Shown: in pieces, positions 29,034-38,957 of the stretch
How the letters are laid out: each line of letters starts with the position of its first letter
Numbering within the stretch: position 1 is the stretch's first letter
DNA from: Actinacidiphila cocklensis
GTDB taxonomy: Bacteria; Actinomycetota; Actinomycetes; Streptomycetales; Streptomycetaceae
Reading direction: 5' to 3'
Assembly: GCF_907177275.1 (NCBI RefSeq)
Contig: NZ_CAJSLV010000125.1
Coordinates: 165,561-229,560 of the forward strand
DNA: 64,000 nt
The notes under the pieces: generated by a model
Told to the model about the DNA's origin: nothing
Seen by the model: the letters and a program-made list of their open reading frames with translations, nothing else
Databases searched by the model: none
Made by a program: the position numbers and the translations under genes

Positions 29034-29368
29034 CTCACCCCAGGGTGGCTGGTCCGCGAGAAGGGCGGGAAAGGGCGCAAAGCGCCCCCGAACGCCGGGT
29101 GACGCGGGCACACCGTGGCAGTACCGGCTTTGCCGCACCACACGCTCCACACCGCTCCACACCGCACGGCGTCGAATGACGCGTGGTGTCCCGGCATGGC
29201 GGCCGGCCGTTCGCGGCCGGCCGCGCGGCCCCCGACGCGGGGGCTGCCGAGCCCGGTAGCGGGTGCTGGGCGGAGGTTCCCCTTACCTCGGCGTCATGTG
29301 GCGAACGATCATGCGTAACGCCGCGCTGCGAAAGTCCCCTCCGCCAGTAGCGAAAGGGGACATGACAG
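29034..29368. other. Intergenic region after bldA: three structural elements
   Basis: No convincing gene. It holds GGGCGC-AAA-GCGCCC at 29073-29087, the likely bldA terminator; a direct repeat GCTCCACACC about 29147-29166; and a perfect 11-bp stem closed by a TTCG tetraloop at 29199-29224. Candidate promoter elements for the next gene are unclear. Confidence 0.5.
29199..29224 (+). terminator. UUCG-capped hairpin
   Basis: GCGGCCGGCCG-TTCG-CGGCCGGCCGC is a perfect 11-bp stem with an extra-stable UUCG loop. It could be a second terminator after bldA or an attenuator before the amine oxidase gene. Confidence 0.5.
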
Positions 29369-30955
29369 ATGACCCAGTTCAATCGACGTGCCTTCCTGCG
29401 TGCCGTCGGCGCGACGGGCGGGGCGGGCGCCATGCTCGCCACGATGGGGGCGCTCGGCCTCACCCCCACGGCGGCGGCCGCGTCCCGCGACGCGGCCTTC
29501 CGCGCCCCGCGCAAGGGCGACTTCACCCTCACCGGGAGGGCCGCCGCGAAGGTGGTCGTGCTCGGCGGCGGTATCGCCGGCCTGACCACCGCCTACGAAC
29601 TCGGCAAGGCGGGCTACGACTGCACCATTCTGGAGGCGCGCGACCGTCCCGGCGGCCGCAACTTCACCGTCAGGGGCGGCGACAGCACCACCGACCTGTA
29701 CGGCAACCACCAGACCGCGCGGTTCTCCGACGGCCAGTACATGAATGCGGGACCCGCGCGGATCGCCCAGTGGATGATCACCCTGGACTACTGCCGCGAA
29801 CTCGGCGTACCCATCGAGGTCTTCACCAACGTCAACGCGGACACCTACCTCTACAACGAGTCGGCCGGCATGACCGCGCCGATGCGCTACCGCGCGGCCA
29901 AGGCCGACGTCTTCGGCTACGTGACCGAACTCCTGGCCAAGGCCTCCGACCAGGGCGCGCTGGACCAGGCACTCACCGCGGCCGACCGGGAACGCCTGAT
30001 GGAATTCCTCAAGGACTACGGGGACCTCGGCAATACCCTCGATTACACCGGCAGTTCACGACGCGGCTATTCGGTCTGGCCGGCCGCCGCCGGCGCTCCC
30101 GGCGTCGTGAACGGCGACGTGCCGAGCGCGTCGGACATCTTCGCCTCCGGAGTCGGCCGGTATTTCTCCTTCGAGTTCGAATTCGACCAGGCCATGCTGA
30201 TGTTCCAGCCGGTCGGCGGCATGGACCGCATACCGCACGCGCTCGCCGGGGCGATCGGGACGCACAAGGTGCGCACCGGCTGCGCCGTCACCCGGATCAC
30301 CGACCAGGCGCACGGCGTCAGCGTGACCTACACCCAGGGCGGGCGTACGAGGGTCCTCGACGCGGACTACTGCGTGGCCGCCATGCCGCCGAACATCCTC
30401 GCCAAGGTCCCGCACAACCTCGGCTCCGACGTCCAGTCGGCACTGCAGGCGATCACCCCCTCCTCGGCCGCCAAGATCGGCCTGGAATACCGCTCCCGCT
30501 GGTGGGAGACCGACCACCGGATCTACGGCGGCATCACCGAGACCGACCTCGACGTCACCCACATCTGGCACCCCTCCTACGGCTTCCACGGCGAGCGCGG
30601 TCTGCTCATCGGCTACTACAACACCGGCTCCCGCGCGGACTCCTACGCCCCGCTCACCCCCCAGGAGCGCGAGGCGCGTGCCGTGGCGGCGGGCGTCAAG
30701 ATCTACGGGGAGAAGTACCGCAGCGAACTGGCCACGTCCTTCTCCCACCACTGGCGCCAGTTCCCCTACCAGGAGGCCGCGTGGCACAGCACGCCCGGCG
30801 GCCCCGACCACGCCAGGTACAAGCCGCTCAACGAGCCGACCGGCCGCGTCTACTTCGCCGGCGACTGGCTCAGCTACATGGACGCCTGGCAGCACGGGGC
30901 GTTCAGCTCTGCGCGCAAGGCGGTCACCGCGCTGCACCAGCGCGTGCTCGCCTGA
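29369..30955 (+). CDS. Tat-exported flavin monoamine / L-amino-acid oxidase
   Basis: A 528-aa FAD enzyme of the flavin amine oxidase family, which oxidises amines or L-amino acids to imino products and H2O2. The N-terminus has a twin-arginine signal (NRRAFLRAVGATGG) with a hydrophobic stretch ending in AAAA near residue 38, so the folded flavoprotein should be exported. The FAD dinucleotide motif is VVVLGGGIAGLTTAYELGKA near residue 64, followed by EARDRPGGR. The C-terminal FAD contact region is RVYFAGDWLSYMDAWQHGAF. Length fits secreted L-amino-acid oxidases. The ribosome site AGGGG lies about 9 bases before the ATG. Substrate is not determinable here. Confidence 0.9.
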   Translation: MTQFNRRAFLRAVGATGGAGAMLATMGALGLTPTAAAASRDAAFRAPRKGDFTLTGRAAAKVVVLGGGIAGLTTAYELGKAGYDCTILEARDRPGGRNFTVRGGDSTTDLYGNHQTARFSDGQYMNAGPARIAQWMITLDYCRELGVPIEVFTNVNADTYLYNESAGMTAPMRYRAAKADVFGYVTELLAKASDQGALDQALTAADRERLMEFLKDYGDLGNTLDYTGSSRRGYSVWPAAAGAPGVVNGDVPSASDIFASGVGRYFSFEFEFDQAMLMFQPVGGMDRIPHALAGAIGTHKVRTGCAVTRITDQAHGVSVTYTQGGRTRVLDADYCVAAMPPNILAKVPHNLGSDVQSALQAITPSSAAKIGLEYRSRWWETDHRIYGGITETDLDVTHIWHPSYGFHGERGLLIGYYNTGSRADSYAPLTPQEREARAVAAGVKIYGEKYRSELATSFSHHWRQFPYQEAAWHSTPGGPDHARYKPLNEPTGRVYFAGDWLSYMDAWQHGAFSSARKAVTALHQRVLA

Positions 30956-30998
30956 CGGCGCCCGGCGGCGCCTGAGGGCGTCGCACGGGCCGGTGCCT

Positions 30999-31027
30999 GC
31001 CGCCCCGCATCACGTGTGCGGGGCGGC
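30999..31027. terminator. Bidirectional hairpin between convergent genes
   Basis: GCCGCCCCGCA and TGCGGGGCGGC form a perfect 11-bp stem with a 7-base loop. It lies between the amine oxidase stop and, on the other strand, overlaps the last codons of the prim-pol gene. Confidence 0.6.
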
Positions 31028-31888
31028 CCGCAGCCGTCCTGCCGACGCCACGGTGGCGGCGGCCTCGCGCTCGCTCAGCCCGGTGTGCACCGCGGCCGTG
31101 ACCAGGGCCGGTGCGAGCGCGTCGCCCAGGCCGGCGTCGTAGGCCCGGCAGGCGGCCCAGAACAGCCGCCCGTTGCGCTCTCCTTCGTGCGAGTCCAGGA
31201 CGAACCGCACCAGGGCCGCGGCCCGCTTCTCGGCGGGATGGCGCGGCCCTGCCGCATGCCGGGGCTGCCGCTCGTACGGCGACGGCGGGGGAGCGGCGAG
31301 CCGCAGCAGTTCCGGGGGTGCCGCGGCAAGCGGGCGGTCGGCGGTGCCGGGGGCGAGCAGGTAGCGGCCGGCCACCGTGCGCGAGCCCGGGCCGACCACG
31401 TAACCGCCCTCGCCGCGTACGTCGATGCCGGGGGCGAGCCTGCCCGCCGAGTTGGGCACCGGGCCGGGCGCCGTCAGCCACAGGTGGCGGCCGCCGCTGG
31501 GAGTGAGCACGGTGACCGTGTCGGGCAGGGTGAAGCGGCGCACCTCGGCCAGTGCGTGCAGCGCGCCGATCCCGTCGGTGCCGTGCTTGACGTCGAGGTC
31601 GATGCCGATCAGATGCAGCGGCCCGCGCCCGCAGGCGACCCCGTAGCCGGTGGCCCAAGGGGCGATGGCGAAGAGTGCGCGGATGCGGGCCGGGTCGGTG
31701 GTCGCGTCGTACACGCCGTGCCCCGGGCTGCCGCACTCGCCGCGGCACATTGCCGCGGACCGCGGCTCGTCGCGGTGCGGGGAGCGGACGGCGGGCAGCT
31801 TCGTACGGGACAGCGGGATGACGGGCAGACCGCGGGCCGCGGTCAGCAGGGCCGCGTGCAGGGCGCGGGTGTGGTCGGGGCGTGGCAT
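31010..31888 (-). CDS. Primase-polymerase (prim-pol) domain protein, SOS-type promoter
   Basis: A 292-aa protein with the bifunctional DNA primase/polymerase N-terminal domain. Visible features are LPVIPLSRTKLPAV near residue 21, a possible metal cluster CRGECGSPGHGV (Cys48, Cys52, His57), the catalytic acidic pair IGIDLDVKHG (Asp97, Asp99), and SGGRHLWLT with His135. There is no helicase domain, so it is a stand-alone prim-pol. It may prime or extend DNA at damage or in plasmid-like replication. ATG chosen after GGGAG; the frame is open 13 codons further up. A perfect LexA-type box lies 19 bases before the start. Stand-alone prim-pols occur in many streptomycete chromosomes. Confidence 0.87.
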   Translation of the reverse strand: MPRPDHTRALHAALLTAARGLPVIPLSRTKLPAVRSPHRDEPRSAAMCRGECGSPGHGVYDATTDPARIRALFAIAPWATGYGVACGRGPLHLIGIDLDVKHGTDGIGALHALAEVRRFTLPDTVTVLTPSGGRHLWLTAPGPVPNSAGRLAPGIDVRGEGGYVVGPGSRTVAGRYLLAPGTADRPLAAAPPELLRLAAPPPSPYERQPRHAAGPRHPAEKRAAALVRFVLDSHEGERNGRLFWAACRAYDAGLGDALAPALVTAAVHTGLSEREAAATVASAGRLRAAPHT

Positions 31889-31906
31889 GGCCTGCTCCCT
31901 GGTGTT

Positions 31907-31920
31907 CGAACGCGTGTTCG
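31907..31920 (-). promoter_or_regulatory. Perfect SOS (LexA) box upstream of prim-pol
   Basis: CGAACGCGTGTTCG fits the Gram-positive/actinobacterial SOS consensus CGAAC-N4-GTTCG on either strand. It is centred 25 bases before the prim-pol start codon, where LexA would block transcription until DNA damage. Confidence 0.72.
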
Positions 31921-32134
31921 TCTGCACTCTTCAGTGATACCGCGCCGGAGCTCCGCCGTCCACCGTCTATTGCGCCGGGCGTGGCGCGGGGGCAGGGGTG
32001 CACATGAGGGCATATCGCCACGGGGTGCGTGCCGGCCGGCATCCGGGGAAGATCGATTTCTGGAGGTCAGGCGGCTTTTTGCCAACCCATTACCCTTGAC
32101 GGAGAGCTGCAGGACGCGGCCATGGAGGAGTGAC

Positions 32135-32981
32135 ATGAGGAGCAGCAACCCCGTCCTCTCCGGGCGGGGCTTCGCCCCGGCCAACGACTACGCGGGCTTC
32201 GAGGCGCAGGGTGCCCGCGGCGCCCGGGGCGGCACCCCGTACGCCCAGCCCCCGCGCAACCCGTACGACCGGCTGCAGCCCCTCACCGCCGAGGGTGTGG
32301 AGCAGGCGTACACGGCGCCCGCCGGAGCCGCGCAGACCGGCCTGATGACGATCGACAGTGTCGTCTCGCGCACCGCGATGACACAAAGTCCAGGGACAGG
32401 AAGAAGGCACCCAGCGCGATCCCGAGCAGGCAGAAGACGATGCCGAGCGGACCGGTGCGCAGTCCCAGGCCGTCGGCGCTGCCGAAGGCGGCGAAGAGCA
32501 GGTTGACCAGCAGCGCCAGCACGAAGCCGACGGCGACCGCCAGGCCGATCCGCTGGTAGCGGGCGGTGACCCTGATGATCCGCGCCCGGTAGGCGATCAG
32601 CATGCCGGCGAAGATCGCCATGGTGCCCAGGACCGCCTGGACCGGGGCTCCTTGCCACGCCTGGTTGTACAGCCGGCTGAGCACCCCGAGGAAGACACCC
32701 TCGAAGAGCGCGTAACCGAGGATCAGCGCGGGTACGGGCCGGCTCTTGACGGTCTGGATCATGGCGAGCACGAACGCGATCAGCGCAGCGCCGACTGCCC
32801 AGCCGTAGTTGTCGGGCAGCGCGACCCAGCCGAGGACCGCGCCGACCACAAGCAGGTCGAGGACGGCATCAGGGTCGGCGCCCCGCGCCAGGAGTCCTGG
32901 GTGGCGGCCTTCGGGCTGACCCTGTCCCTGGTGTGGATCTATCTGGAGCTGTTGCGGCTGATCGCGATCCTGCGCGACTGA
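32135..32981 (+). pseudogene. Bax inhibitor-1/YccA family membrane protein, disrupted by internal inversion
   Basis: The gene is in three pieces. Bases 32135-32384 on the plus strand encode the family N-terminus (MRSSNPVLSGRGF to VVSRTAMT), with GGAGGAG before the ATG. Bases 32385-32849 encode the next 155 residues, but on the minus strand (VVGAVLGWVALPDNYGWAVG to FFLSLDF), with six or so membrane helices. Bases 32850-32981 return to the plus strand with the C-terminus (KQVEDGIRVGAPRQESW to LLRLIAILRD). Flipping the middle piece rejoins LDF to KQVEDG in frame exactly; at the left junction about 11 bases appear lost. As it stands the plus-strand reading hits out-of-frame Arg-rich sequence and stops near 32506, so no functional protein is expected. 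Confidence 0.88.
32385..32849 (-). other. Inverted 465-bp segment inside the YccA-family gene
   Basis: The segment is exactly 155 codons long and is read on the minus strand from GTG at 32849 to TTT at 32385. Both plus-strand junctions read CAC followed by AAG or AAAG (CAC|AAAG on the left, CAC|AAG on the right). I find no inverted repeats at the ends and no invertase gene nearby. Confidence 0.85.
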
Positions 32982-33013
32982 CCGGGTGCGCCGCCCGGCG
33001 GGCGGCGCGGCTC

Positions 33014-33052
33014 GGCGGGCTGCCGGGAAGCGCCGCTTCCCGGCAGCCCGCC
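33014..33052. terminator. Strong bidirectional hairpin
   Basis: A perfect 18-bp stem (GGCGGGCTGCCGGGAAGC and its complement) with a 3-base loop lies between the 3' end of the broken YccA gene and the convergent DUF4287 gene. Confidence 0.75.
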
Positions 33053-33077
33053 GGCGTGGTGTGGTGTGGGGTCGGGG

Positions 33078-33311
33078 TCAGAGCAGATTGCGCGCGGCCC
33101 GCCGCAGGTCGTACTCGTGGACGAGGGCTTTCGCGTGGCCGTAGGAGAGGTCGTGCTCCGAACGGAGCCAGCTGACCTTCTCGTCGAAGCGGAAGAACGA
33201 CGGCCCGTCGGCGAGGGCGGACAGCCAGTCGCTGACCTCGCGGCCTGTGCAGTGCGGGATGCGGTCGATCAGATTCCGGTGGGTTTCCTCGGAGAAATGC
33301 GTTTGGGACAT
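33078..33311 (-). CDS. Small DUF4287 protein
   Basis: A 77-aa cytoplasmic protein beginning MSQTHFSEETHRNLIDRIP. It matches the DUF4287 style (GREVSDWLSALADGP, LRSEHDLSYGHAKALVHEYD), small helical proteins of unknown role that also occur fused to DUF5655. ATG follows GGAGG with 5-nt spacing. It converges on the broken YccA-family gene, with a strong hairpin between them. Confidence 0.85.
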   Translation of the reverse strand: MSQTHFSEETHRNLIDRIPHCTGREVSDWLSALADGPSFFRFDEKVSWLRSEHDLSYGHAKALVHEYDLRRAARNLL

Positions 33312-33432
33312 CGGCGCCTCCGGTATGTGGTCCGGTCACCCCACCGTGCCCGAGAGGTCGTTGCTTGGCAACCATCTCGGACGTGCGGATATGGGTGCGA
33401 GGCTGACTCCCGTACCCCGATAGGGTCGCGTC

Positions 33433-33786
33433 ATGCCGGAGCGCACCGACCAGAACGCCCAGCCGCAGCAGGACCCGCGCGGCGATCTGAACGCCGCCGT
33501 GGAGCGGCTCGCGGGGCGGCTGCGGGCACTTCCGCAGCGCAGGCTCCAGGCGGGCGCCGCGGCGACGGGCCGTGAACTGGCGCGCTGGCTCGACCGCGAG
33601 GCGCAGCTGCTGGAATTCCCCGGGCGTGAGCCGTTCGTGATGCCCGACGACGGTGTCTTCGTGGTGGGCGACCAGCTCGCCCTGGCCGGGCGGGAGCTGA
33701 TCGCCGCAGCGGCGCTCCCCGAGCACCGCGAGCTGCTGGCCGAGGCGCGCGAGCGGGTGGCCCGGGCGGCCAGAGCCGTCGACTAG
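33433..33786 (+). CDS. Hypothetical protein, 117 aa, leaderless
   Basis: A soluble, Ala/Arg-rich, mostly helical protein with no family I recognise. Central block RELARWLDREAQLLEFPGRE is followed by VFVVGDQLALAGRELIAAAA. TAGGGT at 33421-33426 ends 6 bases before the ATG and no ribosome site is present, so it is probably leaderless. Codon usage is normal for the window. It converges with the gene at 33803-34609. Confidence 0.7.
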   Translation: MPERTDQNAQPQQDPRGDLNAAVERLAGRLRALPQRRLQAGAAATGRELARWLDREAQLLEFPGREPFVMPDDGVFVVGDQLALAGRELIAAAALPEHRELLAEARERVARAARAVD

Positions 33787-33802
33787 CGGCGGCGGCAGGG
33801 CA

Positions 33803-34609
33803 CTACAGCGAGGCGACGACGCGGTCGGCGAGCACGTAGACGCTCTCCTCGCCGAAGGCGAACGTCAGCGCATAGGCGCCGGCTATTGCGGAGCCGCCGC
33901 GCAGCACCGGTACATCGCCGCGATCCAGGGCGTCGCACAGCCGCAGCGCGGTCTCCCGGTGCCCCGGGGTCATGCACAGCGTGGTGCCGTCGGCGAAGAC
34001 GTAGACGTCGAGCGTGCCGAGCGGACCCGGGCGGACGTCGGACAGCGGCACCCTGGCGTCGGCGAGGTCGGCCAGCCGCTCCGCGGTCTGGTCCTGCGAG
34101 GCCACGACCGGGGAGGGCGCGTAGTCCGGTCCCGACGGGTGCGGGATCATGCCGGGCGCGGGCAGCGTCGCCTCGGGGGCGTCCGCGGCGTCGGCTTCGA
34201 GCGCGGCGTCGTAGGCGGCGTCGAGCCCGGCGAAGTCGGCCTGCCGGGGCAGGAAGGGGAGCACGGGCGGGACCTCGTAGTCGGCGCCGGTCATCGCGGA
34301 GTCCGCGCCGGTGCCGTAGAGCCCGCCACGGAAGAGCGGGGTGTCGCCCGCGGTCTCGCGGGCCTCCTGCTCGGCCCAGAAGGCGCGGGCCTCGGCGAGT
34401 TCACGCTCCCGCTCGTCGGCGAGGGCGTCGGCCACCGCGGCCCTGATGTCGCCGGCCGACGCGCGCTGCTCCGGCAGGCACAGGCCGGCCAGATCCTGGC
34501 GCAGCGCCGACAGCTCGCGGCGCACGCCACGGGCGGAGAGCAGAGCGGCGGAACCCGCCGCCACGGCGAAACCCGCGGCGACCAGCAGGACGGTGAAGTT
34601 GGCACTCAC
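33803..34609 (-). CDS. Membrane-anchored hypothetical protein
   Basis: A 268-aa protein with one N-terminal hydrophobic helix (FTVLLVAAGFAVAAGSAALL), then a helical Arg/Glu/Ala-rich region that could form a coiled coil (about residues 30-85). An acidic linker follows, then a C-terminal globular part (TLDVYVFADGTTLCMTPGHRE to YVLADRVVASL). No family recognised. GTG start chosen after GGGAG; the frame extends 13 codons further upstream without a ribosome site. Confidence 0.7.
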   Translation of the reverse strand: MSANFTVLLVAAGFAVAAGSAALLSARGVRRELSALRQDLAGLCLPEQRASAGDIRAAVADALADERERELAEARAFWAEQEARETAGDTPLFRGGLYGTGADSAMTGADYEVPPVLPFLPRQADFAGLDAAYDAALEADAADAPEATLPAPGMIPHPSGPDYAPSPVVASQDQTAERLADLADARVPLSDVRPGPLGTLDVYVFADGTTLCMTPGHRETALRLCDALDRGDVPVLRGGSAIAGAYALTFAFGEESVYVLADRVVASL

Positions 34610-34787
34610 TGACGTTCTCCCGACTGACGCGACCCGAGCAATGCCCACCTGAACGGCGGGCGAAACTTCCCCCTCACATCACTGTGCCGGTAAACCCGTG
34701 GCCTCCGCAGTGCGGAAAGTCATGAGTTGGGTAGGTCTGGGATGCTGTCCTGTTTTTGTGTGGAGGGTCTGACCTGCAACAATGCGC

Positions 34788-34818
34788 CGCCCCCGGGAAA
34801 AATCACATCCCGGGGGCG
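34788..34818 (-). terminator. Hairpin terminator after the thiolase gene
   Basis: CGCCCCCGGGA and TCCCGGGGGCG form a perfect 11-bp stem with a 9-base A-rich loop, about 60 bases past the thiolase stop on its strand. Confidence 0.6.
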
Positions 34819-34875
34819 ATTTGGTTGCGACTTACGTCACAACTCTGCGTTACGGAGTCGGCCGGCGGCGGAGTG

Positions 34876-36096
34876 TCACGAAAGCCGCTCGATCACCATG
34901 GCCATGCCCTGGCCGCCGCCGACGCACATGGTCTCCAGCCCGAACTGCTTGTCGTGGAACTGCAGGCTGTTGACGAGGGTCCCGGTGATGCGCGCGCCGG
35001 TCATGCCGAACGGGTGGCCGACCGCGATGGCGCCGCCGTTGACGTTCAGCCGGTCCAGGTCGATGCCCAGGTCGCGGTAGGACGGGATGACCTGTGCCGC
35101 GAAGGCCTCGTTGATCTCGACCAGGTCGATGTCGCCGATCGACATCCCGGCCCGGCGCAGCGCCTGCTGCGAGGCCTCGACCGGTCCGTAGCCCATGATC
35201 TCGGGGGACAGCCCGGACACGCCGGTGGAGACCACCCGGGCCAGCGGGGTGATGCCCAGCTCCCGCGCCTTGGTGTCGGACATGATCACCAGCGCGGCCG
35301 CCCCGTCGTTGAGGGGGCAGCAGTTGCCCGCGGTCACGGTGCCGTCGGGCCTGAAGACCGGCTTGAGGCCCTGGACGCCCTCCAGGGTCACTCCTGGCCG
35401 CGGGCCGTCGTCCGTGGCCACCACGGTGCCGTCAGGCAGCGTCACGGGCGTGATCTCGCGCTCCCAGAAGCCGTTCCCGAGCGCCTTCTCGGCCAGGTTC
35501 TGCGACCGCACGCCGAACTCGTCCTGCTCCTGGCGGGTGATGCCCTTGAACGCTGCCAGGTTCTCAGCCGTCTGCCCCATCGCGATGTACGCGTCGGGCA
35601 GCAGGCCGTCCTCGCGCGGGTCGTGCCAGTCGGCCCCGCTCTGCTCGGCCCGCGCCGCCGTGCGCGCGATGGCGTCGCCGAAAACCGGGTTCATCGTGTC
35701 GGGCAGGCTGTCGGAGTTGCCCTTGACGAAGCGCGACACCATCTCGACGCCCGCCGAGACGAAGACGTCGCCCTCGCCCGCCTTGATGGCGTGCAGCGCC
35801 ATCCGCGTGGTCTGCAGGGACGAGGAGCAGTAGCGGGTGACGGTACAGCCGGGCAGGTGGTCCATGCCCATCTGCACCGCGACGATCCGGCCCAGGTTGA
35901 AGCCCTGCTCGCCGCCCGGCAGGCCGCAGCCCAGCATCAGGTCGTCGATGTCGTGCGGGTCGAGCTGCGGCACCTTGGCGAGCGCCGTGCTGATGATCGT
36001 GGCGGCCAGGTCGTCCGGTCGCAGGTCCTTGAGCGACCCCTTGAAGGCGCGACCGATGGGCGAACGGGCGGCTGAGACGATGACGGCTTCGGGCAT
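34876..36096 (-). CDS. Acetyl-CoA C-acyltransferase (thiolase)
   Basis: A 406-aa thiolase that condenses or cleaves acyl-CoA units with CoA. The nucleophilic Cys90 lies in VTRYCSSSLQT, the NEAFA motif follows near residue 330, His361 is in GGAIAVGHPFGMTG and the second active-site Cys391 in CVGGGQGMA. All catalytic residues are present. Whether it acts in beta-oxidation or acetoacetyl-CoA synthesis cannot be decided; no other beta-oxidation gene adjoins it. ATG follows GAGGAG with 7-nt spacing. A hairpin terminator lies downstream. Followed at a distance by the SGNH gene on the same strand upstream of it. Confidence 0.95.
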   Translation of the reverse strand: MPEAVIVSAARSPIGRAFKGSLKDLRPDDLAATIISTALAKVPQLDPHDIDDLMLGCGLPGGEQGFNLGRIVAVQMGMDHLPGCTVTRYCSSSLQTTRMALHAIKAGEGDVFVSAGVEMVSRFVKGNSDSLPDTMNPVFGDAIARTAARAEQSGADWHDPREDGLLPDAYIAMGQTAENLAAFKGITRQEQDEFGVRSQNLAEKALGNGFWEREITPVTLPDGTVVATDDGPRPGVTLEGVQGLKPVFRPDGTVTAGNCCPLNDGAAALVIMSDTKARELGITPLARVVSTGVSGLSPEIMGYGPVEASQQALRRAGMSIGDIDLVEINEAFAAQVIPSYRDLGIDLDRLNVNGGAIAVGHPFGMTGARITGTLVNSLQFHDKQFGLETMCVGGGQGMAMVIERLS

Positions 36097-36340
36097 CGCG
36101 ACACTCCTCGGCGAGCTGCGTGCGGGCGTGGTGCTTGGTGCGTGGTGCTCGAGTCCTGCGGCGGTCCCCCGGCGCTGCGGCTGCGCCGGCAGCCGGCACG
36201 CCTGGTGTCCGACCGCGGACCCTCTGGAAAGTTACCCGCACGTATCGCAGCGAGTCACCAGCCGGACGCTGTGATGCGGGCTACTTTCTGAGCGCTTGCT
36301 TACCCGCCGATGCTACGCCCGTACCCCGCGTGGGCGGGAG

Positions 36341-37408
36341 CTACGCGGACCGGTCCGCTGCGCTCTCCTCGTCGGAGGCGGTGCCCCCGGTGTCCCCGGC
36401 GTCCTGCTCGGGCTGCTCCTCCTCCACCAGCCGCCTCCTGCGCCGCTTGATGAGCACCCAGCGCCCGCGCGGCCCCGACGCCGCGTCCCGCGCCGCGGTG
36501 ACCTCGGTGCCGCCTTCCGCGGCCGCCTCGGCCGCCGCCTGGGCGACCGGCAGGAAGCCCTCGCCGCGCCGTACGTCGGGCCGCTCGTCGGACAGCGGCC
36601 ACACGCCCATCGCGGCGCACAGTGTCGGCAGGACGGCCATGGCGGCCGTCGCGTAGCCCTCGGTGGAGGGGTGGTAGTTGTCCGGGCCGAACAGCTCGCG
36701 CGGCCTGGCCTCGAACTCGGGACCCAGCAGGTCGCCGAGCGAGACCGTACGGCCGCCCACGCCCACCACCGCGATGGTCTGCGCCGCGGCCAGCTGCCGG
36801 CTCATCCGGCGGGCCAGCCAGCGCAGCGGCTGGTAGACCGGCTCGACCGAGCCCAGATCCGGGCAGGTGCCGACGATCACCTCCACCCCGGCCGCGCGCA
36901 GCCGGCGTACCGCGTCGGACAGCAGCCGCACCGAGGTCGCGGGCGGCATCCGGTGGGTGACGTCGTTGGCGCCGATCATGATCACCGCCACGTCGGGCGG
37001 CGGCGCCGCCGGGTCGAGCACCAGGGCCACCTGGCGGGGCAGGTCGTCGGACTGGGCGCCCGGCAGCGCGACGTTGACCAGCTTCACCGGCCGCTCCGCG
37101 ACCGCCGCCAGGCCCGAGGCGAGCAGGGCGCCGGGGGTCTCCCTGGCCCGGTGCACGCCCTGTCCCGCGGCGATGGAGTCCCCGATGAAGGCCAGCCGCA
37201 GCGGCGGTTCCCCCGTGCGGTGCGCGAACGCCGACCCGTACCGCCCGTCGGCTCGCGGCGGTACGTCGGCCGAGCCGCCGACCACCCGCTTGGCCAGCCG
37301 TACCTCCGCCAGCACCAGGCCGACCGCGGCCCCGCTCAGCAGGCTGATCCCGCCCCCGCCGAACGCCGCCGCGGTCGCGATCCGCCGTGCCACCCTCGCC
37401 CTCGACAT
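36341..37408 (-). CDS. SGNH/GDSL-type hydrolase with N-terminal membrane anchor
   Basis: A 355-aa esterase or lipase-like protein. A hydrophobic segment near residues 10-36 is an uncleaved anchor or signal. Block I is LAFIGDSIAAGQGV with nucleophile Ser, block II Gly lies near VNVALPGAQSDD, block III is IMIGANDVTH, and block V Asp-x-x-His is seen in FGPDNYHPSTEGY. The C-terminal 80 residues are charged and low in complexity (KRRRRRLVEEEQ). ATG is preceded by the full anti-ribosomal match GGAGGTGA. It diverges from cbs. Substrate unknown; such proteins are common in streptomycete genomes. Confidence 0.88.
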   Translation of the reverse strand: MSRARVARRIATAAAFGGGGISLLSGAAVGLVLAEVRLAKRVVGGSADVPPRADGRYGSAFAHRTGEPPLRLAFIGDSIAAGQGVHRARETPGALLASGLAAVAERPVKLVNVALPGAQSDDLPRQVALVLDPAAPPPDVAVIMIGANDVTHRMPPATSVRLLSDAVRRLRAAGVEVIVGTCPDLGSVEPVYQPLRWLARRMSRQLAAAQTIAVVGVGGRTVSLGDLLGPEFEARPRELFGPDNYHPSTEGYATAAMAVLPTLCAAMGVWPLSDERPDVRRGEGFLPVAQAAAEAAAEGGTEVTAARDAASGPRGRWVLIKRRRRRLVEEEQPEQDAGDTGGTASDEESAADRSA

Positions 37409-37568
37409 CGAGCCCGCTCACCTCCGTGTACTAGCCGGTACTAGAACCTGTTGCCCCGAAGAACACCCTGGGCAACGTCAACGGTGTCCGCAACGTCCAC
37501 GTTTCGCTCCGCTTCGTGTGCAGCACCTAGGCTGGTCCCACCATCACGGAGAACCCGGAGACACTACG

Positions 37569-38957
<1,389 letters not shown>

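Noticed and set aside
32384..32850. Phase-variable invertible element
   Set aside because: No inverted repeats at the junctions and no invertase gene in the window; kept only as one explanation of the broken YccA-family gene.
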